Of a stretch of DNA of 46,039 nt, positions 12,805-23,423 are shown one piece after another. The stretch is from Schoenoplectus triqueter (Eukaryota > Streptophyta > Magnoliopsida > Poales > Cyperaceae), in assembly GCA_964058805.1 (NCBI GenBank), contig CAXKVV010000360.1, forward strand, positions 1 through 46,039. The letters are read 5' to 3'. The notes below the pieces were generated by a model that saw only the letters and a program-made list of their open reading frames with translations, had not been told where the DNA came from and made no database searches. A program made the translations under genes and the position numbers. Within the stretch, counting starts at the first letter, position 1, and each line of letters opens with the position of its first letter.

Positions 12805-15060
12805 TGATTACCCTTGAAAAATCTCAAGGTTGAATCAGCTCGACAATTAAGAATAAGCATCAATTATCTGTGGTAAATCATAAGAAAGGGCCACCAACCA
12901 GGAGAAGTCACTGCTGATCCTCGGAGCAATCCTATTTATCACACAAGGAAAATCTTATGCACAGAGCCAGGATATAAATACTCTACTATCCCCTATCCAG
13001 TTGATGTGGGCGACAGTCAAGAGACTCAAGAGAGAAGGGAGATCTCTTGGGGTGTCACCCATGTGATTGTTTTTCACTGACAGGTGGGTTCCACACCTCG
13101 GTGATAGCCATCAAGGAAAGTCAAGATCAAACTCTAAAAAATCAACCCTCCAATCAAACTCTCAGAGCAAACCCCAAGAACTGAAGCAGTACAATACATG
13201 TACAACAAGAACTGTGTCAATGTCAAGCCAATATTTTGATACAGCCAATCACAAGAATTTCCGATGTGATTTTGCTTTCAAGGCTGACCGGGTGCCAATG
13301 TTGCAAACACTTGATCAAGCCAATATTTGTGTTAACTGTTGATAAATAATCAACTATTGGCCAAATCACTTTTATGAACATGGATTAAAAGTTAATTTCA
13401 CAAGACAGATCAGATACCAATGTTGCAAACATCTGATCAAGTCTAGATTTGTATCAATTATTAACATGTAATCAAATGTTGATCAAGTCAAACCCTAATG
13501 AGACATCAATATAAGTCTAATTGGTGTTTAATTAGGGGGATTTTTGCAAGAAAAAATTATTTGGCAAAGACACTGAGCTACAATTGAAATTGAGATTATT
13601 TCAGAGGAGAAAACAGGGTTTTCTTGGAAAATAAATTTTTAATGCAAGGAGTAAGGGAAAAAAGTGGAATTAAAAATTACAGGAGTGATCATCATGAATT
13701 TAGAGATTTTTAGTGAAAATTTCATAATTTTTGGATAATGAAAGCTATTAAAATAAATTCAGAGAAGATAAAATAGATTAAATAAAATGATCAAGGGCTA
13801 AGATTTGATCACAAGCTTCTCTGGTACAACTTGGGGGCAAAGACCTTTCTGGGTGCAACTTGGAGATAAGAAAGGGCGCCAGTTAAAAAAAACCAGTCAC
13901 TATTACAGTGCCACATGGCAGCTCCTGATTGGGCCACCTCAACAGCCGAGTGCCACATGGCACTCTCCCATTAGTCCACGTCAGCAAGTGGGCCCCACCA
14001 CAGTTTCACATGGCAGCAAACCAGTGGTCCACCTCACCCAGCTTATGCCACATGGCACAAGCCCCAGCAGGCCACCTCACTCGGCCTATGCCATATGGCA
14101 GGTCATGACAAAGCCACCCACCCAAACCATGCCACATGGCACAGCCACGACAAGCCACCTCAACTTAGATGTGCTACATGACAGCTCTCTACTTAGCCAC
14201 CTCAGTAGCAGTTAACAGGTCATTAAGGTTAAAGAGAAGGTGTTTAACCTAACAACCGATCACAAAGTGCCAACTCATCTCAATTAGCTCTAATCTGTGC
14301 ACTAATCAATTGCTATAAGCCTAAGCTCAGAGAGCTTGCAAGTGGGCCCTACTAGTCAGATCTATGAGTCTAAGGCGTAGAGAACCAAGTCTACACAATA
14401 ATTCTATCTGAGATTTAAAAAGAGAGAAAAGAGGAGTATGCACCTGACTCTTGCGACCTCTGCCTCTACACCCTCCTTATCCTCTGCTTTGGCTCACTTG
14501 CGCCAAGCGCAGGCACTAAGGGGCTTGCTCCCTCTCCCCTCCTTCTTCCTCTTCTTCCTCTTCTTCCTCTTGACAGTCGAGATCGTTGAAGGCGCAATCA
14601 ATGGAGATTTAGCAAAGGGCTGAGATTCAAGTCAATTGCTTCTGGCCTCAGCTACATCATGCAAAGGAGAGCATGTGCATCATGTCAGATTTTGAAATGG
14701 TGCAGTGTAGAGAGATATAAGGCGGAGAAAATTACCTCGAGTTGAAACTTTGAACTTGTCAATTGAAGCTTGAAACTTGCAATTGATGGTTGGGAGATCT
14801 TCTAGGACCTCATGCGATGGTGTTAGAACAAGAATTGAGAAGAGGTGAGTGCTGGAGATGAGAGATGCACCAATTCACCCCTCGACCTAGAAAGATGATG
14901 ATCTAACACTATGCTAGATCTATCAAATCAACAGAGGAGATGCACAGAGAGTTGTCTGACTCCAAATGGATGATATTGAAGCTTTGAGATGCAAGGAATG
15001 ATCAGGGGATTAAGGAGAAGGGACGAGACTTGGAATTTGCATCCACTTATGTATAATTTA
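12805..15060. other. Unassigned, possibly retroelement-derived non-coding stretch
   Basis: This is the first non-satellite sequence beside the array. It has a TATA-like ATATAAATACTC near 12,973, a weak tandem duplication sharing CCAATGTTGCAAAC (near 13,297 and 13,417), the phased 42-bp repeat at 13,909-14,200, and a CTT-rich tract near 14,540-14,572. The open frames at 13,067-13,342, 13,805-14,215 and 14,438-14,623 have low-complexity or repeat-driven translations with no recognisable domain, and I do not call them genes. The GC-richer, repeat-bearing texture suits the non-coding part of an LTR retrotransposon, but I found no LTR pair, primer site or protein remnant. Confidence 0.35.
13909..14203. 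repeat. Seven-unit ~42-bp tandem repeat with TGCCACATGGCA core
   Basis: Seven copies of the near-palindrome TGCCACATGGCA (some with one or more changes; one is the perfect palindrome TGCCATATGGCA) start at 13,909, 13,951, 14,004, 14,046, 14,089, 14,130 and 14,172. Each is followed about 24 bases later by a second block, CCACCTCA or a variant. Spacings are 42, 53, 42, 43, 41 and 42 bp. Confidence 0.85.
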
Positions 15061-15222
15061 TCTTCAAATAAATATTTTCGTATATATGTACAAATTAATA
15101 TAATAAAGATAATATTGAATAAAGATAATTAATTAATTGTGTTTATATTTGTGCAGCATTTGTCTTGTTTACGGGCATATGCGTAATTGTTAGCCGTGAT
15201 CAAGATTTATAAATTATCGCAT

Positions 15223-15914
15223 GGGTAAATAACCTTATATTTACACTCAAGTCTTAAATACCCCTTCATTTTAAAATTGAATAAAATATATCCTTATATT
15301 TCCTGAATAATTGCAAATACCCTTTCTATTCACCCTTTTCATTAAAAAAATTATAATTTCAAACACAACCACTTTTTCATTAAAAGTTCAAAATAATAAT
15401 TATTTATTAAAGATTCATAAAAATTTTATTCTTCTTTTTTATTTTTTATTGGAAAAACACAATTAACTTAGGAGAAAAAAATAGTATTGAAAATGTGAGA
15501 CTAACGATCTTTTGGTTGTATCTTTCATCGCCTCGGAGGTTTTATTATTCAAATTATATGCAAAATAAAATAATTTGTAGGTTTTGAGCAATATTACGTG
15601 ACAATAGGATATTAGACTGATTCTTGTGATGACAATTTATTCTTAATGTAAAAGTAGAATAATATTCATTTATGCTACATAAATAATATACTACTAGTAA
15701 TAGTGATTGTTATTCGTTTTAAAAAGGAGGTATGCTGAGTTTTAAATAAAAATAAGGTGTTATTTTTAATATTTTTTTAGATTTTAATGATTAAATTGAA
15801 GCCAAGAGAGTACTTACGACATTTAGAAAATGCAAGAGGGAATTAGTCCAATTTGAAAATACATGGAGTTACTTGAAACTCGAGTGCAAATGTAGGAAAC
15901 GTTTGTACTTTACC
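15223..15914. mobile_element. MITE-like element with long degenerate inverted ends
   Basis: The left end begins GGTAAATAACC and continues CCTTATATTTACACTCAAGTCTT. The reverse complement of the right end begins GGTAAAGTACAAACG and continues CCTACATTTGCACTCGAGTTTC. With a gap of about 9 bases the two arms can be aligned over roughly 100 bp at about 65-70% identity. No protein-coding content is seen inside, and no clear target-site duplication was found, so the superfamily is unassigned. Mutator-like is one possibility, given the long inverted repeats. Confidence 0.6.
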
Positions 15915-17136
15915 TCATTGTTATTTATTTTCTGAGTAAAATATTAAGAGTTAGCCCTTATCTCTTGGAATATATTATTAACCTAGTCTTACGAAAAAAG
16001 ATCTCAAGAGTTTTGGGATTGTTTGAAGTACTAAAATTAACAGAAAAAAATAATAAAAAGGATAAAGGATAAAATTAAATTTCATCCTAATTTATATTTG
16101 TCTGTTGTCTTTCCATATATTATTTGTATTCATATCGATGTGGATAGATTTTTGAATGATGGCGGCCGTAAAATGTTCGTATTTTATATTATAATTGTTT
16201 CAATAATATATGAATATAGATGTAATTTTCTACTTGAAAGGACTGATATAAAGAGTATAGCGGGGACCAGGAAAGGAAGGAAATGCAATGAAGAGTCTCC
16301 ACGCTACAGGAACTGCATATAGACCCAAAAGGCATCAAATCTTTGCAAAAGACCACCAATGATATGAAGTTATCAACCAATCATATTCATTTTTTGCGTT
16401 CTAAATCGGATAGGCGAGATTCATTGTTAGATCATACAGTACATGTAGAAGAAAAAATTAGGATCCGAAATATAACATTTTTAAGTTCAGTTCATTGTCT
16501 ACTTTCAAAAGTAGTGTGTTTTTAATCAAGTACTTTCGATCCAACTTCTCTTAAAAATTATTTTCTAGTTAATTAACTTTTTTATTTGAAAGAAAATAAG
16601 ACACGCCTGAGTGACACTTCCCATGAATTTCCTTATTTTGTATTTGAAAGGAAATAAGAAGTTAGACACTGTCATTTTCTTACCTTTTCATTTATATATT
16701 ACTAAATTCTGGACTTAATGAAGGTTCAATCCGCGTAATAGCATTAACATCACGCAATTTCATTTATTAATTAATTAATTCATTCAAAATATTCTGCTAC
16801 TTTGACATTTCAGCACTTATAGCTAAAAGGAACCGAGCAGTTTCGTTAAAGTTGTACGGAACCAATCACAGTTCACCAATGGAACCGAGCACGATCAGAG
16901 CTAGACGTGCTCTGATAAAATAATAAACAGTTAAAGTACTTAAATAATACCATTGGCATTGTTAATTAACCACATGCACGTAGCAATCTTAATCCAATCT
17001 AACACAGCCATTAGTTCATTAGTGTTGTTCTTACGATATCTGTGTAGATGCTGGTTGTTCCATGTGAAACCACAAAAAAAAGTATAATAAATTAAAAAAT
17101 AAATATCGAGATGGATACCAAAAGTATCGTAACAAT
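15915..17136. other. AT-rich intergenic stretch, no gene recognised
   Basis: The short open frames at 16,098-16,322, 16,343-16,525 and, on the minus strand, 16,189-16,380 overlap one another and have no recognisable domain. A small direct similarity (GAAAATAAGACAC and GAAATAAGAAGTTAGACAC near 16,593 and 16,650) is the only structure noticed. Confidence 0.5.
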
Positions 17137-17144
17137 GTAACCAC
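17137..17144. repeat. Target-site duplication of the hAT element
   Basis: GTAACCAC, repeated exactly at 17,687-17,694 on the other side of the element. Confidence 0.9.
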
Positions 17145-17686
17145 TAGGGCTGCAAGAAATATTCGAAGTTTGTAGTTCGTTCGTGTTCGATTCGAAAAAA
17201 GTTTGAAAAAAGTTCGTTCGATTCTAGTTCGAAATTAATTTCAAATCAAACTGATTCGATTCGAAATTATATCGAATCAAACTCAAACCATGGTGAGTTC
17301 GTTCGAAATGTGTTCGCGAACTATTTTTGTTTGAATTTGTATAATTATTTAATTGTTTGAGACTTTGAGTAGTATGAATTTATATAAAATTTATTAATTT
17401 TTGTTGAATGAACTTTTAATTTTGTATGAATTTATATTAAATTGATATTTTTTATATTTGATTCTGTTATTTTGATATGAATTGTGGAATTTGTTCACCT
17501 AATAATTCTATTTCAAACTATTTACGAATCAAATCAAACAGTTCGAATATTTAATGAATCAAATTTCAAACAATGATTTGAGTTCGAAACTACCTATCTA
17601 TTTCAAATCAAACTAGTTCGAAATAGATTTCAAATCAAACTCAAACACAAGTCAGTTCGTTCGTGTTCGATTCGTTTGCAGCCTTA
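17145..17686. mobile_element. Non-autonomous hAT element (MITE), 542 bp
   Basis: The element starts TAGGGCTGCAA and ends TTGCAGCCTTA, giving 11-bp terminal inverted repeats with one mismatch. It is bracketed by a perfect 8-bp target duplication, GTAACCAC, at 17,137-17,144 and 17,687-17,694. An 8-bp duplication with TAGGG-type ends is diagnostic of the hAT superfamily. There is no transposase coding. The interior is rich in TTCGAA and TTTCAAATCAAAC motifs, and an exact 21-bp direct repeat built on TTCGTTCGTGTTCG lies just inside both ends (17,174-17,194 and 17,654-17,674). Confidence 0.9.
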
Positions 17687-17694
17687 GTAACCAC

Positions 17695-18130
17695 CGAGCC
17701 GTACGTCACTCACGATTTCTCAATTTTTCATTATTTAATGGGTATTTCAGTCAAACCCCCCCCCCCCCCCGACCCGTTCTTTCGGCTGCTTTAGTATTAC
17801 GTTTTTACGCAATGGTCCTACAATGTTAATGATTTTTGTTTTAGATGTACTTGAGCTGAAATTGTTTCAGCCTCACCTCCACACTCAAAGGTTGATCTAG
17901 GAGACTAAGACTATGTGTGGGATGGCAAGGGGCCAAGGGCCCAGTGTGGCTCTCGTACGCTCAAAGTAATATAATGCATGGCTTTAATTATGGTGGTTGT
18001 TTGATTATTTATTATTCCTACGATTTTCTCACTCACCGGTGAAATAATAATAACACCAAGACCGATGATAACAATAAAAATATTAGTAATAATTATAACA
18101 ACAATAATAATAATACTGATGATGATAGGA
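17695..18130. other. Intergenic stretch with a C15 tract and AAT-rich repeats
   Basis: A run of 15 C bases lies at 17,756-17,770. AAT/AAC-rich simple sequence follows at about 18,045-18,120. No gene or RNA was recognised. Confidence 0.6.
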
Positions 18131-18210
18131 TAATGTGTTGGAATTAATTATAATTACAATATATATGGGCTTATATGTAATAAATATATATTATATAATG
18201 AACTGTCTAA

Positions 18211-19422
18211 GGGAGTGTTTGACACTCAATGGAATAACAAAAAGTTGGAATAGAATAGCTATTTCGATGAATTAATTTGCCAAATGAATTTTAGACTAAG
18301 TAGAAAAGTGCGGAATAGTGCTAATTCGGTATACCAACTTATAGGTGGAATACCAGAATAGCTCTCGTTGGAATAACGATTATTATTTGATTATATTATA
18401 TTATTATATTATGATTAAGATTTAGTATTATTATATTATTATATTATATTTATGATTATAATTTATTATTATATTAATATTATGATTATTATTTATTTAT
18501 TATTATTATTATCATTATATTATTATTATTAAATTATTATTATCATTATTGTTATTATATTATCGTTATCATTAGTATTATTATATTATTTATTATTATA
18601 TTATTATATTATGATGATTATGATTATGATTATTATTACTTATTATTATTTTATTATGTTGTATTATATTATTATATGTTGATTATTATATGTTTATTAT
18701 ATTATGATTATATTATTAAAATTATGATTACTTATTATTATTATTATATTATTATAATTATGATTGTAATTATAATTTTTTATTATTATATTACTATATT
18801 ATGATTATGTTTATAATTTTATTATATTACTATTATAATATTATTATTTATAATGATTATTTTTTATTACTTTATTATTATTTTATTATGTTGTATTATA
18901 TTATTATATGTTGATTATATTTATGATTAATTTATTATTATATTATTATAATTATAATTATTTTTATGATTATGATTATATTTTTATTATTATATTATTA
19001 TGATTATGGTTATATTATTATGATTATAACTATAATTATTATTATCATGATTATGATTATTATTATAATTATGATTGTAATTATAATTTTTTATTATTAT
19101 ATTACTATATTATGATTATATTTATATTTTTATTCTATTACTATTATAATATTATTATTTATTATGATTATTTTTTATTACTTTATTATTATTATTATTA
19201 TCTTACTATTATGATTATTATTTTACTATTATTATTATCATCATCATCATTATTAGTATCATAATTATTTATATTTTAACTATTCTGAGTAACAACTATC
19301 AAATGATATTTTCGCTCTTCCGAATAGTCAAGAATACCACTCTTCCAAAAAAAATACTATTATATCGCTCTTCCAAAATTATCACTCTTCCAAACCTATT
19401 CCTTGATTTGCCAAACGGACCC
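18211..19422. mobile_element. PIF/Harbinger-type (Tourist-like) MITE, 1,212 bp
   Basis: The left end is GGGAGTGTTTGACACTCAAT and the right end, read in reverse complement, is GGGTCCGTTTGGCAAATCAA. The arms match at 17 of 26 bases and both run into GGAATA. A 3-bp TAA duplication flanks it (18,208-18,210 and 19,423-19,425), the hallmark of PIF/Harbinger insertion. The recognisable element flanks are about 165 bp (left) and 150 bp (right). The middle is a long TTA-rich simple repeat, so the element is far longer than a usual Tourist MITE. Confidence 0.8.
18377..19270. repeat. Imperfect (TTA)n microsatellite, ~890 bp
   Basis: Nearly pure A/T with TTA, TTATTATGATTA and related words, interrupted by GATTATGATT blocks, and ending in a TCATCATCATCAT run near 19,240. 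Two longer segments recur within it: ATTATAATTATGATTGTAAT near 18,750 and 19,060, and TGTTGTATTATATTATTATA near 18,658 and 18,890. The tract therefore grew by segmental duplication as well as slippage. Confidence 0.9.
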
Positions 19423-21845
19423 TAATTATACACGTTATGAAGTGATCAAATTATGTATTATTAATCGGGTTCAATATGTGTCATGAGAAGTGAGTCCTTT
19501 AAAGTGTAGAATGCGTATTAATAACTTTATGATTTAGTGATGGTTTAAATTATATAAAGTTTGATAATAATACAATTATGCTATTGGTTCTTGGAGAACA
19601 CAACTATAGATAGTTTTTTGATTAAACAACGAACCTGTTAAGAGATGATTTGGATCTGATATGGATCCGCTAAAAAATAACTGTTGGCTCAGTTATTAGC
19701 GTCCATTATATACAGGGAAACTGTTGGTTTTCAAAATAATTCCAATTCTTTATTTTTCATTTTCTGACACTCTTTCGTTATCAACAAATATAATCTAAAT
19801 CTCGCTCAAGACAGAGTTCCAGACAGAGACAAAAATTGTATATGCTGGTTCTCTCAATCGCTCAATCGGATTGGAGGAAGACCATTAGAAGACTTAAAAG
19901 AATCCGATGATCAACAAAGTTGTGTCTCTCTGAAAGATCAACAACATGGATCAAAATAATTTATTTTCTAATTAAAGGTTCATTAAATGATCACGGCTAA
20001 AGTTGTTTTATCATAATGATGATAACAATACAAGAAATTCAAGAAAAAAATTGATTATTTTTATTTAGAAAAAAAAGTTGGGACTTGGGAGGTAGCGAGT
20101 GTTGTCATAATAAAGGCTGAAAATTCCATAAATAACTTCGAAACTTCAGATACAGAGGGCGATCATCCATAGCTGATATCTTAACTTATGTTATAAAAAA
20201 AAAATTAAAAATTTATTTTTATTTTTTATTTTTATATATATGAAATTTACCCGTTGTTTAAGGATATCCAGCTAAAAACGTAGAATCAAAACTATACCAC
20301 TTATATAATATTGAAGGGATATAAAATTTTTAACATTTGAGGACTACAATCAAAGCTCAAAAGTGTACATGCAATTTACCGTTCATATAAGTTTCTCTTT
20401 TCTTACTGAAGTTTGACCAAGGCATGAACCAGAAGGTCGGGGTAGACCGTAGACGGGTAGGTGCTCTGTTAAAAGAATAAAAGAAACTGTCGGACGCGGG
20501 GAAGTTGAAACCCTTTAACCAAAATTTGTATTTCAATAGTTATTATAAATCTCGATATAAAATTAACTGTTCTTAAAAATTTTGAACTCAATTTTTAAAT
20601 TAAAAGGTTTTGAACCTCTCCCACCTCCAAAACTGTCTTTGCAGAACCGTGGGCTTTAGAATCTCATACTGTCACACACTTTTTCTATTTTTATCTGGCA
20701 TTAATTTTTGTAACTTTTAATTAATTTTCTAGCATTATTAATTCTTTATACGATTTTGGTCCATTTTAAGTAACAAACACGAAACGAGATCTAATTTAAT
20801 ATATTTATATTTATATCAATATCTATATCTATCTATATGATTTTATAAATAGCGTGTGTACTAAATTTATCTATGATTTTAGTTTTTTTCTTAATGGTCA
20901 AAATGACCCTACTACAGCGTGGATCAATATTTTAAAAAACCATCTATTTAGAATTTGACCAATATCATTTCTCTCTATTTTATTTTCTATATTTTACCAT
21001 GCATTAATGGGATGTCTAAAAAAATAATAATCAACTATTTTTTTTAGTTTTTTTTTCTAAAAGAAAATTATCACAATAGAACTTTATTTTAAAAAATGTT
21101 ATGTTTCGTAAATAATATTTTATTTATAAATTTATGAGTTTGTAATTGATTTAGATAGAAATTAAAAGAGTTATGCACAACGGATGTTTTTTTCCTAGTA
21201 CATTATAAAGTGTATATGTATTAGAGGTGTTCATTTGTTCATTGTATGATATATATAAATATCGTATATTCCCCTTGTAAAAATAAAGAGCGACCAAAAT
21301 AGTTTTCTTTATTTTGAAATTCTGATTGTGTATCTATAAAAAAAAAAGGTAAATATCAAACCTTATTGGGAACAACAAATGTGTTGGACTAGCCAAATAT
21401 ACTAGAAAATGTACAATATTTTTCACATGACATTTATATTTTTTCCAGCATCAAAGTAAAATTAATAAAGCAACAAAAGCCATGAAAAATGAACAAGGCC
21501 CCATGGATGACACCGTGGAATTAAGATATTAGTCAATTGTATAATATTTATCATGTCATGAATTAAGATAGACACTGTTGATGATACTGCTTCTTTACTA
21601 ATTATATTATGAAGAGCATATGTATCAGATCCTTTCATTGATATTGTGATATTTTTATAATGAATAGAATATTCATATCTCAATTTACGATTCAAATTTC
21701 AACTAAAGTCACTATTCTTTTCCATTCCAAGAGGTTCAAAAAATTATACATCAAACAAATTAAACATCAATTATTATTAAGTTTTGATTAAAAAATTACT
21801 CATTATATAATCTTACCCCGAGAAGAAAATTATTATATTTTATAA

Positions 21846-21950
21846 TTTTTTTAAATAATAAATTAGTTTTATTTAAATTTAATAGTTTTTATAATTAATT
21901 TATACATAAATTATATCTAGGTAAAATATATTATTTATTTATAATAAAGT
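21846..21950 (+). repeat. Dispersed AT-rich repeat, copy A
   Basis: This aligns, by eye at roughly 80-85% identity over ~100 bp, with the reverse complement of 32,832-32,925. Shared blocks include AAATAATAAATTA, TTTTATTTAAA, TATAATTAATT, ATAAATTAT, GTAAAATATATTATTT and TATAATAAA. It is probably a fragment of one transposon family; I cannot name the family. Confidence 0.65.
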
Positions 21951-22439
21951 TGGTGCTATATATTATTTTAAAAAAAATAAGAAGATTATGTACACTGAAT
22001 GAGTTTTCTAGTATTAATATAAAACTTCAAATTTTAGGATAAATTTCCATACCTTACGGATTCAAACAATTCTCTAGAAAATAAAATAAAATGTAGACAG
22101 CTCTTATTGATAAGCCAAAATTTACTGCATAAATTAAGTAGACGAGACGAGATCATGACAAATATTCACATAAATTCAATGTTATAACTCATTATATTAT
22201 TCATATATTTTTGCTAATTGAACACTTTTGAAAAACCAATAATAACTGAATGAATGCAAATTAATAACTAATATAAAATTAAATAATCAATAATGTAGAT
22301 GATGTAGTATATATATTTGAAAGACTAAAAAAGGACTCAACTATTTTTCTTATTTATAATTAAACACAGTTGACGAGATATGTCAATCAGATTTCTGAAA
22401 TTCATAGCGTTAAGTTTATTTATTAGATTTATACTCCGT

Positions 22440-22775
22440 TCATCTCCAACATCTCATTATAAATTGTACAACAATAAATAAATTTTTAGTTAAAAAATTC
22501 TTAATTAAATATATTTTCACATTTTGACACATGGTTTTATGACTATATTTATTTTGTTATAGATTTTTATTTAAATATATTTTCACAACTTAAAGATACA
22601 ATTCTATACTATATTTATATCATGTTCGAATGCTATGAAAAATTATGCTCAGTTTATCTCTAACATTACATTATAAATTGATACGACAAAAAATATATTT
22701 TGTCACTAGATTTTTTATTAAATATATTTCCACATTCCAATGACAAGTTCAAACTATAGTTGTAGCATGTTGTGT
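22440..22775 (+). repeat. Degenerate tandem repeat, three partial units
   Basis: CTCCAACATCTCATTATAAATTG (near 22,443) recurs as CTCTAACATTACATTATAAATTG near 22,656. Between and after them the block AAATATATTTTCACA recurs near 22,507, 22,573 and, as AAATATATTTCCACA, near 22,720, each followed by similar sequence that in the last two units ends ATCATG or AGCATG. The region is probably a decayed repeat element. Confidence 0.5.
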
Positions 22776-23423
22776 TATTTTTATCGTACATTTTATTATT
22801 AGCGTGGATGCATATTTTTTAGACTATTTGTTTGTTTGATTTTTATTTTATTTTATTTTATATATGTATGTGGCATCATGATTACCTCAAATTCGAAAGC
22901 AAATTTCTTAGCTCTGAAACTATGTCCATTTTGTAATTGTTACAATACAACATATTAAAAAATTATATTACTTTGACAAATTTATGATATCATATTTTTT
23001 AGTTCAAAAATAAATTAAAAATGGATATAAAAAATAAAAAAAATACTCCTCAACAACGCTCGAGTACACTGATAATCATATTACAAAAAAGCTCAGTATA
23101 ATTTCGGTGCTTTTCTTTTTGTTCAAAATTAAAAACACGAATGATGTTTTTTGTGAATATATATGTAAACTTTATAATCCTGGCTTCCGTATTTCCCCTT
23201 CGTCATTTCCTGGTGTAAATTTCCTTGTAGTAAGCAGGCTCCTTCCACAGTTCCACCTAGTTTTTTTGCCAAGGTAGAGAGGAGCTCTAACCCCCATTCT
23301 TTTTGGAAAGCTCTCATTACATTGCCGCCAGTTATCATATTCCACCCCTCAAAATCTCCATTATTTCCAAAAAGATAGCATCTTCTCTCTTGTATATCCG
23401 ACTTCCAATCAAAATCTACCACC

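Larger units (their letters stand above)
18136..20013. mobile_element. Probable solo LTR, split by a nested MITE
   Basis: The segment begins TGTTGGAATTAATTAT and ends TTTTATCA, giving the TG...CA ends of an LTR. It is flanked by a 5-bp direct repeat, TAATG (18,131-18,135 and 20,014-20,018), the usual target duplication of LTR elements. Without the nested element (1,212 bp plus its 3-bp duplication) the LTR would be about 660 bp. A TATA-like ATTATATACAGGG lies near 19,707, where a promoter would be expected. No internal coding region remains, which fits a solo LTR formed by recombination between two LTRs. A match of TG/CA plus 5 bp can arise by chance, so this is a reasoned but unproven call. 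Confidence 0.5.
20019..23423. other. AT-rich intergenic stretch upstream of the LARP1-like gene
   Basis: No gene is recognised. The minus-strand frame at 21,462-21,695 lacks any known domain. The minus-strand frame at 23,129-23,458 overlaps the start of the LARP1-like gene and is best read as a shadow frame in its 5' leader. The stretch contains the degenerate tandem repeat at 22,440-22,775 and one member of a dispersed repeat at 21,846-21,950, both listed separately. Confidence 0.5.

Noticed and set aside
13805..14215. 136-codon open frame with repeated HGT/ATWQ-like motifs as a gene
   Set aside because: The motifs are just the translation of the 42-bp DNA repeat; no start context, domain or splice structure supports a protein.
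14438..14623. 61-codon frame with a hydrophobic FFLFFLFFLL stretch as a membrane peptide
   Set aside because: The hydrophobic run is the translation of a CTT microsatellite.
21649..21695. Satellite remnant near 21.66 kb
   Set aside because: Shares only a short TAGAATATTCATATC word with the satellite; flanking bases do not align, so chance in AT-rich DNA is likely.
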